Assembly (NCBI GenBank): GCA_946409515.1
Contig: CAMJWS010000005.1
Location: forward strand, 60,308 to 124,307
DNA length: 64,000 nucleotides
Direction of reading: 5' to 3'
DNA from: an uncultured Caryophanales bacterium
Lineage (GTDB): Bacteria > Bacillota_I > Bacilli_A > RFN20 > CAG-826
Part shown: positions 26,901-34,962 of the stretch, one piece after another
Layout: each line of letters starts with the position of its first letter
Position numbering within the stretch: the stretch's first letter is position 1
Position numbers and translations under genes: made by a program
The notes under the pieces: model-generated
Seen by the model: the letters and a program-made list of their open reading frames with translations, nothing else
Database searches by the model: none
What the model was told of the DNA's origin: nothing

Positions 26901-27242
26901 GAACAAATTGAACAAGGCGGAGAACAAGGTCAAGGTGGCGAGCAAGGTCAAGGTGGAGAGCAACAACAAGACATTGTTAAAAACTATACCTTTATGGACG
27001 ATGATGGTGCCGAACACACTTTAGCGGTCGTTGAAGGTAAAGAAGCCACTCTTGATAACGATTACCATTTCACATACACAAATGGTCATTATTACTATGA
27101 TAATGATGATACATGCTACTTCGATATTAGACATTCTGGTGCTGACTTATTAGATTACTATGGCGAAAATATGGCCTTCTATATGGATGGTCTTGCTTCC
27201 TTCTACGCTGATGAAGGCACAGTTGACTTAATCGAAGCCTAA
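24000..27242 (+). CDS. large Ser-rich-linker lipoprotein with bacterial Ig-like domains
   Basis: A 1080-residue lipoprotein (lipobox VAC, Cys21) with a Ser/Thr-rich linker to about residue 95. Three consecutive Big_4-like Ig domains follow; each opens with a motif like INTDNVKKSYN and LDLTGLVVTARYSD (about 97-170, 172-245, 248-335). A Big_2-like domain (LKYESSNTSVLTVSE) lies at about 790-870. Near the end, GQGGEQ repeats (26914-26975) join two copies of a module with HTIVVKEGLSATIDGTYNF and HTLAVVEGKEATLDNDYHF. This suggests a surface adhesin or scaffold. It leads a four-lipoprotein operon and has a good ribosome binding site (GAAAGGA). Confidence 0.87.
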   Translation: MKKSLKALLLAGLTISMAVACDFGDTSKSSSSNVSSASSLESSQTSLTSSDSTQSSSSNSSSSTSSNTSTSSSSSSSSASSSSSSSSSVAPTPTLVGISINTDNVKKSYNINENLDLTGLVVTARYSDNNTKVVTDYRTNPANGTKLDTVGDKTITVSYQGFTETFTVTVTRQLESITLNTDNVKKYYHYGDALDLTGLVVTANYTDYSIEVTDYTTNFANGAVLNELFSATIVVTYGHLTSEFSVEVDYGDLMLNEEYIEATHVYGEVFDVSRLTPYISYLDDTREEVATFTTTPADGSIFNKIGEFAINWKATASDDRYWNGLFTIEVSPRVETGTNLTLDLSAAPEFENGVATVNGVGTVGSDYTPAFKLTKVNSAADAMTTVNSKLRVKKGDTIENVESLHGVTDITVNGGDGYFDLYVGYSKDNMYKFLEAESRGGTRIYENVPHINYFKLVGKQEGNFYADISSIEFTYTRANDGTALDGVTDPIDELNVNEGEYIKGNKTLVVSADTVTVDGKTYTYTGIFYNDALLYANAEGGLLVKYTNDTAVVVRDTNDAYSSLSGEYTKVIPATEIKLFVDGKEVSANTKDTRATMEVDDTFTFSATCNAVPSETPVVTFTDESYTGEIDPFIGSYRDNGLLSAMKDDITSDECQVGIDILEVYKVDGEYYINYVDHSDGFYPGVDVQGVEAFTTANGTKLNSYVTDEVTLTIDRTTQTLKISYYDEENYIFAECSGPYEFISAVKSTATFENGEVKALRAGHFYLTATASNGVEAKYYVKVNEYAPALITSPAYDTEVTLKEGDTYQINATLKPNATRKWLKYESSNTSVLTVSETGLVTALKEGNAEVIIRSADDNIRMNFTVEKGTPKITVTTYVLTDDNYDEHTIVVKEGLSATIDGTYNFTFNNGAYVYDEDNSVSFKIVVSGSNPMLDITDDSMVFFGYNDGPIYLFDIGNYVDLTFVSSEQIEQGGEQGQGGEQGQGGEQQQDIVKNYTFMDDDGAEHTLAVVEGKEATLDNDYHFTYTNGHYYYDNDDTCYFDIRHSGADLLDYYGENMAFYMDGLASFYADEGTVDLIEA

Positions 27243-27273
27243 TAATTACAACAAATAGAAAGAAATAAATAAA

Positions 27274-28611
27274 ATGAAAAAACATTTCGCAATATTGACT
27301 GCGACATTGTTAGCGGTATCTCTCAGTGCTTGCAACACAACGGGTTCAAGCACTGGGGGTAATACCTCTACTTCTGAAACAACTACTTCCACAAGTATCG
27401 TAGAAAGTAGTAGCAGTAATGAAGTAACAAGTAGTTCTTCTTCTGCTGTCAGCAGTAGTACAAGTTCTTCAAGCAGTGTTAGCAGCTCTTCCTCATCAAT
27501 CTCTTCTTCTAGTAGTAGTTCAACCTCTTCTAGTGTTGAAACACCAAAAGACGTGAAGGTTGGTGAAGTATATACATCCAATTACTGGGATATCACCATT
27601 GAAAGCATGACACAAAAAGTGCTTGGTAATTTATGGGAAAAAGTCCCTGTTTTCACCGCGACTAGATATGAAGCCTTGATGGGCTATAGTGATGGGCAAG
27701 TATTAACTTTCCAAATTAAATGCTATGGGGCTAACGCTAATAGTGCGGTACGTCTATATAAAGAGAGAATGGAAGCATATGGTTATTATTTCTCCGCGGA
27801 AAATAACTATGGCTATCAAATGGTTGACTATTATAACGACCTCTTCTTAGCCTATAACTTAGTCACCGAAAATACTGAAGTGCCATACTTTGTTATTCAA
27901 TCAAATGTCCAACAAACAAGAGAGAAAGAATGGAGCAGCTTAATCGTTGATTTATACACTGATATTACAAATCTTCCAGCATGTCCTGCTGAAAGCTATT
28001 CCACAAGTTATGACAATACCAGAGACACATTAACAGTCTTTGCTTTATTCGTTGATAAGAACACAGTTGTTTCTAAATATATCAACGAACTATATAAAGT
28101 GGGATTTACTATTAAAAGCACAGACCAATATGGTACAACCACACTCATTGATGAAAGTGGTTACCTCACTGTGCAGTTATATCTCACCTATGGTGATTAC
28201 GATTGTGATGCTTTATACATCCATTTCGTTAATGCTTGGCCAAGTGTGCCGATCGCCTCATTTATCAATCTAGCCCAGTTCCCTAAACTCGTCAGTGATA
28301 CCGCTCACTATGATGGCTATCGATATGTAGATTCAGTTGGTAACAACGAAGAAAAAGATATTACCTTATGTATCTACTATAGCTATGCTTCAACCACTAA
28401 TTATGAAAACTATGTTAATTCCATTATTAGTTTGGGTTTTGAAAAAGGTGAAGTAGAAACAAGTGATACGGGTATCATTTCTACATATTTAAACGCTTTG
28501 GTTCCATTTAGTGAAACAAGCGTTGCTTATGTCACTGTTAGAGTCTTATATCAAATATCTACAAGTACGATTTGCATTGTCTTTTATCAAGCAAATCTAA
28601 CTATTCAATAG
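27274..28611 (+). CDS. Ser-rich-linker lipoprotein
   Basis: A 445-residue lipoprotein (lipobox SAC, Cys20). The linker to about residue 90 is almost only Ser, Thr and Val, coded by mixed Ser codons. The mature part seems to hold three divergent copies of a domain of about 110 residues, each with a pattern like YxxxLxxxGF and a following aromatic-rich strand. No enzyme motif is visible. It is the second gene of the lipoprotein operon, 31 nt after the first. Confidence 0.82.
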   Translation: MKKHFAILTATLLAVSLSACNTTGSSTGGNTSTSETTTSTSIVESSSSNEVTSSSSSAVSSSTSSSSSVSSSSSSISSSSSSSTSSSVETPKDVKVGEVYTSNYWDITIESMTQKVLGNLWEKVPVFTATRYEALMGYSDGQVLTFQIKCYGANANSAVRLYKERMEAYGYYFSAENNYGYQMVDYYNDLFLAYNLVTENTEVPYFVIQSNVQQTREKEWSSLIVDLYTDITNLPACPAESYSTSYDNTRDTLTVFALFVDKNTVVSKYINELYKVGFTIKSTDQYGTTTLIDESGYLTVQLYLTYGDYDCDALYIHFVNAWPSVPIASFINLAQFPKLVSDTAHYDGYRYVDSVGNNEEKDITLCIYYSYASTTNYENYVNSIISLGFEKGEVETSDTGIISTYLNALVPFSETSVAYVTVRVLYQISTSTICIVFYQANLTIQ

Positions 28612-28625
28612 GAGTCACAACATAT

Positions 28626-31061
28626 ATGAAAAAACAATTATTTTTAGGTGCTGCATTATTAGCCTTAGCTATCTCTGGCTGTAACACCACACCAAGCAGT
28701 AGCGTTACTTCAAGTAGTGAATCAACCACTACAAGTGAAAGTACAAGTAATAGCACGAGTAGTGATACTTCAAGTAGTTCCTCTTCTTCAAGTATCTCTT
28801 CTAGTAGTTCCACTTCTTCTAGTAGTAGCTCTTCAAGCTCATCTTCTTCTAGTAGCAGTAGTAGTTCATCCTCTACTTCAGAAGTTCCACCTCCAATTAT
28901 TTTAGGTGGTCAAATTGAAGAAGCTTTAAAGAAAGACTATAGCAATATGTATGTAGCCTTTGCCTTAAACTCCACATTATTAGGTCAAGAATACGGCTAT
29001 GAATATTATTTAGGCGGTAGTGACTTTGTCGCTGTTTTAAACGGCAATGCCGCGGAAACATATGGTTATTCCTATGCTTGGGATTTCTATTCCTACTATA
29101 ACAATAAGAGTTATGCCTACTGGGATTATTCTTATTATCAAACTGCTGGTTGGATCTCTAATGGTTCTAAAGGCACAGTCGTGGGTATTGATAATGCCTA
29201 CTTCTTCATGCCATATTTCTTATCACATCTAACCAAAGATGATGTCACGAATGTGATGGGCATCTATGTTGTTAAAGAAACCTCTATTGATACCGTCAAT
29301 GAAGGTCTTAAATTCGCTTGGGGAAATGATATCACCTACATTGATATTAAAGTTAATGAACAAGGTTACATCTCCCGTATTAGAGGTTTTGATGATCCTA
29401 ATAATGATGAATTAGGTTTCCAAATTGAATTATCAGGTTTTGGTACCACAACTGAACCACAAGGCGTCCAATTACCTCCTGCGATTAATGAATCTAACAT
29501 TAAGACATACGCTGATATGTTAGGTCATGAAGAAGAACCAGATATCTATATCACTGATTTATCAATTAACATTAACGATACAGTAGTTAGTGATGAAGAT
29601 TATCAAATCATCATGAATCCAGATGATGTTGTTGATTTATCATTCTCCTATTTACCAGCGAATGCGAATAAGAAAGAAGTATATTGGCATACCACTAATG
29701 AAGAAGTAGCAGAACTTCTCTATTCTCATGAATCTGGTCACCAATACTTAAGAGCGGTTTCTGAAGGTGAAACATATATTTATGTCACCCATGTAAACGG
29801 TGAAAAACAAACTATCTCTTCTGATTTATTAAGAGTGAAAGTTAATCCAGGCAAGACTGTTGAACAAACAGCGGAAGACGTTTATAGATTTAGTTTTGTT
29901 GATAGTGTAGGTACAACAGATGGTAGTTACACAATTAACGCCACTAACGAAGTGGAAAACTGTGCTGCTCCATTTACTATCACCACATGGAGAATGCAAA
30001 CTAGACCAGGTAGCTATAGTGATAACTTCGCCGATGATGATGTCGTCTTATATAGTGCGCCTAATAGTTCCACTAACTTCACCACAAGATTTGAAGATGA
30101 AGTGTTATTTGATTTCGCTAATCAACAAGTCAGTAAAATGTCATTCGCATATGCCTTATTTAGATGCAATTCTAAGACTAACTTAAACTTACTTGAATCC
30201 ATCAATATCTATACATCTAACGATGGAGATAATTGGGACGCTATTGATGTCACTGATGAAATGAGAAACGAATTTGATAAAGCCTCATTAAGCACTGGTA
30301 TGACACCAAAGGTCTTAACAAAGACATTTGCCCCAGCCTCAATGGTGAAGATTATCATCACCGCAAAGAGTGTTGGTGGTAATGACTTAGGTATTGGCAT
30401 GAAAGACTTTGTCTTTGCTGCTAATAGTGAATGCCATAACTTTGATGATGTTGAAGCTGTTCCGGTTACTAACATCACCATCAGTGCACCAAAGAATAGA
30501 TTAAAAATTGGTACTTCTATGAAGTTAAGTGCAGTTATCACTCCAGATAATGCCTCTAATCCAAATGTTAGATGGATTTCTACAGATACTGATGTCTTAA
30601 CAATTGATTCTAGAACAGGTTTTGCCACCGCTATTGGTGAAGGCGTGACCACAATTAAAGCGGTCTCTACCTCTAATCCAAATATGGTTTCTAATGAAAT
30701 CTTAGTGACGACATATGCTCAAGATGTCATCACTGATGAAAACAATCTCTTTGTTGGTAAGACATTCTTTGCTAGTGGTGTCTCTTATGGCGTTAATAAC
30801 GCTGATGTGACATTCACTGTGAAAGATAATAAGAGTGCTTCCTTAACCATTACCATCAGTGTCATGAGTCAAGAATTCAAGAATACAATTAATGTTTCAT
30901 TCAATACCTATGATGAAGTCACTGGTATCTATGAATTTGAAAGCGCAGATGGTGCGATTGTTAATGTCACCTTAGCGGAAGATGGTAGTTATGTTTCCTT
31001 AACATATAAGACCACTGAAGGTGATGTCTTCACTAACGTCACACTCAATAAGGTGAAATAA
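28626..31061 (+). CDS. Ser-rich-linker lipoprotein with Big_2-like domain
   Basis: AGGAG overlapping the previous stop selects the ATG at 28626 and gives 811 residues with lipobox SGC (Cys19). A Ser-rich linker runs to about residue 85. Next is an aromatic-rich domain (LGQEYGYEYYLGGSDF, about 100-280), an Ig-like part, a discoidin-like region (about 420-600), a Big_2 domain (VRWISTDTDVLTIDSRTG, about 620-700) and a C-terminal domain of about 105 residues. Probably a surface binding protein; ligand unknown. Confidence 0.82.
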   Translation: MKKQLFLGAALLALAISGCNTTPSSSVTSSSESTTTSESTSNSTSSDTSSSSSSSSISSSSSTSSSSSSSSSSSSSSSSSSSSTSEVPPPIILGGQIEEALKKDYSNMYVAFALNSTLLGQEYGYEYYLGGSDFVAVLNGNAAETYGYSYAWDFYSYYNNKSYAYWDYSYYQTAGWISNGSKGTVVGIDNAYFFMPYFLSHLTKDDVTNVMGIYVVKETSIDTVNEGLKFAWGNDITYIDIKVNEQGYISRIRGFDDPNNDELGFQIELSGFGTTTEPQGVQLPPAINESNIKTYADMLGHEEEPDIYITDLSININDTVVSDEDYQIIMNPDDVVDLSFSYLPANANKKEVYWHTTNEEVAELLYSHESGHQYLRAVSEGETYIYVTHVNGEKQTISSDLLRVKVNPGKTVEQTAEDVYRFSFVDSVGTTDGSYTINATNEVENCAAPFTITTWRMQTRPGSYSDNFADDDVVLYSAPNSSTNFTTRFEDEVLFDFANQQVSKMSFAYALFRCNSKTNLNLLESINIYTSNDGDNWDAIDVTDEMRNEFDKASLSTGMTPKVLTKTFAPASMVKIIITAKSVGGNDLGIGMKDFVFAANSECHNFDDVEAVPVTNITISAPKNRLKIGTSMKLSAVITPDNASNPNVRWISTDTDVLTIDSRTGFATAIGEGVTTIKAVSTSNPNMVSNEILVTTYAQDVITDENNLFVGKTFFASGVSYGVNNADVTFTVKDNKSASLTITISVMSQEFKNTINVSFNTYDEVTGIYEFESADGAIVNVTLAEDGSYVSLTYKTTEGDVFTNVTLNKVK

Positions 31062-31066
31062 ACGAT

Positions 31067-32083
31067 ATGAAAAAAGCATTACGTTTATTACCAATATTAA
31101 TGGGCTTAGTATTAGGAGCGTGTAATGTTATGCCTAATAGCTCCAGTGATACTGGCACTACCTCAAATTCAGAATCATCTCTAACTTCTAGTGGTGGTGA
31201 AGAAAGTTCATCATCTAGTAGTAGCGATATCTCTTCTAGTAGTTCATCGTCTTCTAGTTCTGTTAATCCGTTAATTGAAGAATCTAAATGGGGTAAAGAA
31301 GCAGCGAAAGCATGTTTTGATACCTTAGGCGTAGTCTTCCCATATTTAGAAGCCGATGGTTTCGAATATAAAGTCACCACTGATGATTATGGTGATAAGG
31401 CTATTTGGTTCTACTTATATTACGAAACCCAAGAAATCGCTGAAGAAAAGATTGTTGATTACGCTTGGGCGGCTTATGAACAAGATCGATATGAATGTGT
31501 TGTTAAACCAACAACACTCATGGGTGAAGACTATAGCATTTGGGAACAAAATATCTTATATGCTGATAAGGTTTTAAGTGAAAAGTACGCTGTTGAACTC
31601 CAAGCCTTAGCGTCACAAAAAGCATATAACGGTAAACTTATGGGTTGCTTAGGTATCTATGGTTTCTCCTATATTCCTAATGTTGATCCTAGCAAATTCC
31701 CAGTTTATCCAGTGGAATATGTTCTCGGAGAAAATGTCAGTGTTCCTGCTTTAGTGAAGGATGACTTAAAATTTGACTTCAGCTTCAGTATGTATGAAAG
31801 CAATAAAGTCCTTCAAATCATTGTCACTTCTGATAAATACACATTTGAGTTAGAAGAAACATACTTCTACACCTTAGAAGACGCTAGATACAGAATCTTC
31901 CGTTTCGATGATTTAGAAGATGATTTCACAGAAGAAGTATTTGGTTATGGTAGTCATTATCCAGAGTATGATGATAACTTCTCCTATTATGCATATAATC
32001 CAACTAATACGCATTGTATCTACTTTCAATACGACTGGAGTCATCAATATTTCTACATTGAAATCTTCCAATTAAGTAAATAA
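31067..32083 (+). CDS. Ser-rich-linker lipoprotein
   Basis: A 338-residue lipoprotein (lipobox GAC, Cys19) with a Ser-rich linker to about residue 66. The mature domain begins WGKEAAKACFDTLGVVFPYLE and includes DDYGDKAIWFYLYYET, resembling the repeated domains of the second gene in this operon. It is the last gene of the operon, 5 nt after the previous stop. Function unknown. Confidence 0.8.
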   Translation: MKKALRLLPILMGLVLGACNVMPNSSSDTGTTSNSESSLTSSGGEESSSSSSSDISSSSSSSSSSVNPLIEESKWGKEAAKACFDTLGVVFPYLEADGFEYKVTTDDYGDKAIWFYLYYETQEIAEEKIVDYAWAAYEQDRYECVVKPTTLMGEDYSIWEQNILYADKVLSEKYAVELQALASQKAYNGKLMGCLGIYGFSYIPNVDPSKFPVYPVEYVLGENVSVPALVKDDLKFDFSFSMYESNKVLQIIVTSDKYTFELEETYFYTLEDARYRIFRFDDLEDDFTEEVFGYGSHYPEYDDNFSYYAYNPTNTHCIYFQYDWSHQYFYIEIFQLSK

Positions 32084-32099
32084 GCTTAAAAAATAATAC

Positions 32100-32140
32100 A
32101 AAACCCCAAATCACAAAATGTTTAGTGACTAGGGGTTTTT
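32100..32140 (+). terminator. terminator of the lipoprotein operon
   Basis: AAAACCCC (32100-32107) pairs with GGGGTTTT (32132-32139); an inner TCAC/GTGA pair extends the stem. A T tract follows. Confidence 0.8.
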
Positions 32141-32229
32141 ATTATGCAAAAGAGTTGAATATTTTAAATAATGTATAACCGCTTTTTCTTTTTAATAAAG
32201 AATTTGGGTGCTATATTATTTCTTGTCGT

Positions 32230-34920
32230 ATGAAAAAGAATATTAATCGTAAAAGCGAAGATATTAAAAGATTTAATCCTACCGCTGAAAGTGGCTTAGA
32301 TAATGAATCAGTTGTCTATATGCAAAGTGTGGGCAAAGTTAATATTGCTAAAAGCCCCACAAATAAGTCATATACCAAAATCATTTTAGGTAACATCTTT
32401 ACTTTCTTTAATATTTTGATGTTTGCTATCGCTGGCTTACTTCTTTATATGGTGGGTCCAAAAGTAGTGACTAACTTAATGTTCTTAGGCATTATTGTTT
32501 GTAACTTGTTAATAGGCACAATCCAAGAATGTAAAAGTAAACACACAATTGAAAAACTTAAGTTATTAAACGATAGCAAGATTAAAGCTAGACGTGATGG
32601 TAAAGAAGTTGAACTCTTACCTACTGAAATAGTTTTGGACGATGTGGTTATCTTAACAGCAGGGGACCAAATTCCCGCTGACTGTATCGTCTTAGATGAA
32701 CAAATCTTAGAAGTTAATGAATCATTATTAACTGGTGAATCAGTCCCAGTAAAGAAAACTAAAGGTGATACAGTCTATGCTGGCTCCTTTGTGGTCGCTG
32801 GTTCTTTAGCGGTCCGTGTCGATAAAGTCGGTAATGATACATATATCTCCTCAATTGAAAATAAGGCCAAAGTATCTAAACAACCTAAATCTAGATTAAT
32901 GATTGCTATCTCTAAGATTATTAGAAATATGACACTTATCGCTATCCCATTAGCCATATTTGTCGCTATCTATGAATTTGTGTATGGCATATTAAATAAC
33001 GCTAACGGTTTACCTATTACCGCACCTTATTGGGGTGCTGAAAGTATCTTCTCTAACGCCACCTTCTATAGTGGTGTGACCATTGCTTATATGATTCCAT
33101 GTGGCATGGCATTACTTGCAAGTGTTGCTATGGCAACAGGTGTTGTTAAACTCGCCCAAAATAAGACCTTAGCCCAAGACTTATATTCTGTTGAATCTTT
33201 ATCTAGAGTTAATACTCTTTGTTTAGATAAGACAGGGACATTGACCGATGGTTCAATGACCCTTGAAGAAACTGTTATCCTAGATAAGAGTTATAACGAA
33301 GAATCATTAGATAGATTAATGTCTAGTTACTTAGACGCTTTTAATGAGGCTAATCAAACATCAACTGCTTTATTGAATAAGTTTGGTAAACTCGTGGAAC
33401 GTATTGATGACTACGGTCAACATAATAGTTCTAATGCCTTTAGAAAGAGATTTAAAAACATTGATCAACTTAGAGTTAACGATAGAATCCATTTCTCCTC
33501 TGCGAGAAAGTATTCCGCGGTGGAATTTGAAGGCTTAGGTTGGTTTGTGATGGGTGCTCCTGAATTCATCACTAAAGATAAAGAAATCTTAAATAAAGTT
33601 AATGAGTACGCTCAAAGCGGTTTACGTGTTATCGTCTTAGCTAAAGCCAATGCTCCAGTTATTAAAGATAAACCAGTTCCAAGTGATGTTACTTTAGTGG
33701 CCATGCATATACTTAGCGACACTATTAGACCAGAAGTTAAAGACACCATGTTATGGTTTAGAGAAAATGATGTTGATATTAAAGTTATCTCTGGCGATAA
33801 CATCGGTACTGTTAGTTATATTGCTAAACAATCAGGTATCGCTAACTGGGATAAAGTAGTGGATATGTCTAAAGTCACTGAACAAGATGACTTAGAAGAA
33901 CTAGTTTTAAATAACGCAATATTCGGTAGAGTTACTCCTGACCAAAAAGCGGAAATCATCGCTATCTTAAAGAAGAACAACCGTATCGTTGGTGTTACCG
34001 GTGATGGTTTAAATGACTTATTAGCCTTTAAGCAAGCCGATTGCTCTATTGCTTTAGCAAATGGTGCAGCGGCCACTAAAAACGTCGCAAATCTCGTCTT
34101 ATTAGATTCTAACTTCTCTAATATGAAGGAAGCTGTCTTCCAAGGTAGACGTGTTGTTAATAATATTCAAAGATCCTCATCCTTATTTGTGATGAAAGAT
34201 TACTTATGGTTCTTTATTACATTACTTCCAATGATGATTGGTTTACCACATATGATTCAACCAACTGTCATGTCTTTAGTTAATATCTTCATTACTGGTA
34301 TTGCTAGTTTATTTGTGGCCTTAGAACCTGATAGAACTAGAGTGACTGGTAACTTCTATAAAAATGTTACTAAGAGAGCCATAATGTCTGGCTTCTATAT
34401 GTTTATACCTGTCGCGATTTGCTTACTGTATGTCTTATTTAGTCAAATAGCGAGAACTCAATCATTCGATGTTAATTCATTAGCCACAACATTCGACCCT
34501 AATACACATGAAATCATTAGTATTGGTTGGATACCTACTATGGCCTTATGCGTTACTATTGGCGGCTTTATTATCTTCTTTAAGAACTGTCGTCCATTTA
34601 CGACATTTAGAAAGTTCTTATACGTCATTACTTTGGCAGTAGTGTTATTCGTTTTATGGTTAGCACCTGAATTCTTCATTGTCAGTGGTACTGAAATGGT
34701 TAAAGAAGCAGGTGGCTTCTTAAAGATCTTCCCATATATCTTTAGTCATATTGTTCCTAACTTAACATTGTCTTTGTTTAGAACTATGACTTTAGAACAA
34801 ATGATCTTTGTCGGTGCTTACGCTGTATTAGCGGTCCCTCTCTATTTATTAAATGAAAAGATAGGTGGTAAGTTCTTAGATTTAACTTTATTCTCAAAAC
34901 GCGAATATAAAGATGAGTAG
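32230..34920 (+). CDS. P-type cation-transporting ATPase
   Basis: An 896-residue P-type ATPase. Landmarks are the actuator motif TGES (168-171), the phosphorylated Asp in DKTGTLTDG (D333) and the hinge VTGDGLNDLLAFKQADCSIA. About ten membrane segments are present. The membrane-4 motif is MIPCGMALLASVAMATG rather than PEGL of calcium pumps or CPC of copper pumps; this arrangement and the short ATP-binding domain resemble CtpE-like pumps, so calcium is a possible ion (inference). It is probably monocistronic, with TATATTAT about 10 nt before the ATG and no ribosome binding site. Confidence 0.92.
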   Translation: MKKNINRKSEDIKRFNPTAESGLDNESVVYMQSVGKVNIAKSPTNKSYTKIILGNIFTFFNILMFAIAGLLLYMVGPKVVTNLMFLGIIVCNLLIGTIQECKSKHTIEKLKLLNDSKIKARRDGKEVELLPTEIVLDDVVILTAGDQIPADCIVLDEQILEVNESLLTGESVPVKKTKGDTVYAGSFVVAGSLAVRVDKVGNDTYISSIENKAKVSKQPKSRLMIAISKIIRNMTLIAIPLAIFVAIYEFVYGILNNANGLPITAPYWGAESIFSNATFYSGVTIAYMIPCGMALLASVAMATGVVKLAQNKTLAQDLYSVESLSRVNTLCLDKTGTLTDGSMTLEETVILDKSYNEESLDRLMSSYLDAFNEANQTSTALLNKFGKLVERIDDYGQHNSSNAFRKRFKNIDQLRVNDRIHFSSARKYSAVEFEGLGWFVMGAPEFITKDKEILNKVNEYAQSGLRVIVLAKANAPVIKDKPVPSDVTLVAMHILSDTIRPEVKDTMLWFRENDVDIKVISGDNIGTVSYIAKQSGIANWDKVVDMSKVTEQDDLEELVLNNAIFGRVTPDQKAEIIAILKKNNRIVGVTGDGLNDLLAFKQADCSIALANGAAATKNVANLVLLDSNFSNMKEAVFQGRRVVNNIQRSSSLFVMKDYLWFFITLLPMMIGLPHMIQPTVMSLVNIFITGIASLFVALEPDRTRVTGNFYKNVTKRAIMSGFYMFIPVAICLLYVLFSQIARTQSFDVNSLATTFDPNTHEIISIGWIPTMALCVTIGGFIIFFKNCRPFTTFRKFLYVITLAVVLFVLWLAPEFFIVSGTEMVKEAGGFLKIFPYIFSHIVPNLTLSLFRTMTLEQMIFVGAYAVLAVPLYLLNEKIGGKFLDLTLFSKREYKDE

Positions 34921-34962
34921 TCTTTACTCGCGTTTTTTATATTATTCATAGAGGTATTAGTT

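Noticed and set aside
27246..27581. Minus-strand frame rich in Glu and Leu opposite the Ser-rich linker
   Set aside because: It is the mirror of Ser codons (AGT, TCT and so on read as Leu, Glu and Thr on the other strand). The same happens at 28601-28813, 31045-31380, 34842-35216 and 58869-59258.
28690..28880. Dense TCT/AGT repeats that look like a microsatellite or CRISPR-like array
   Set aside because: The repeats are not regular: Ser codons vary and no spacer/repeat periodicity exists. It is a protein linker.
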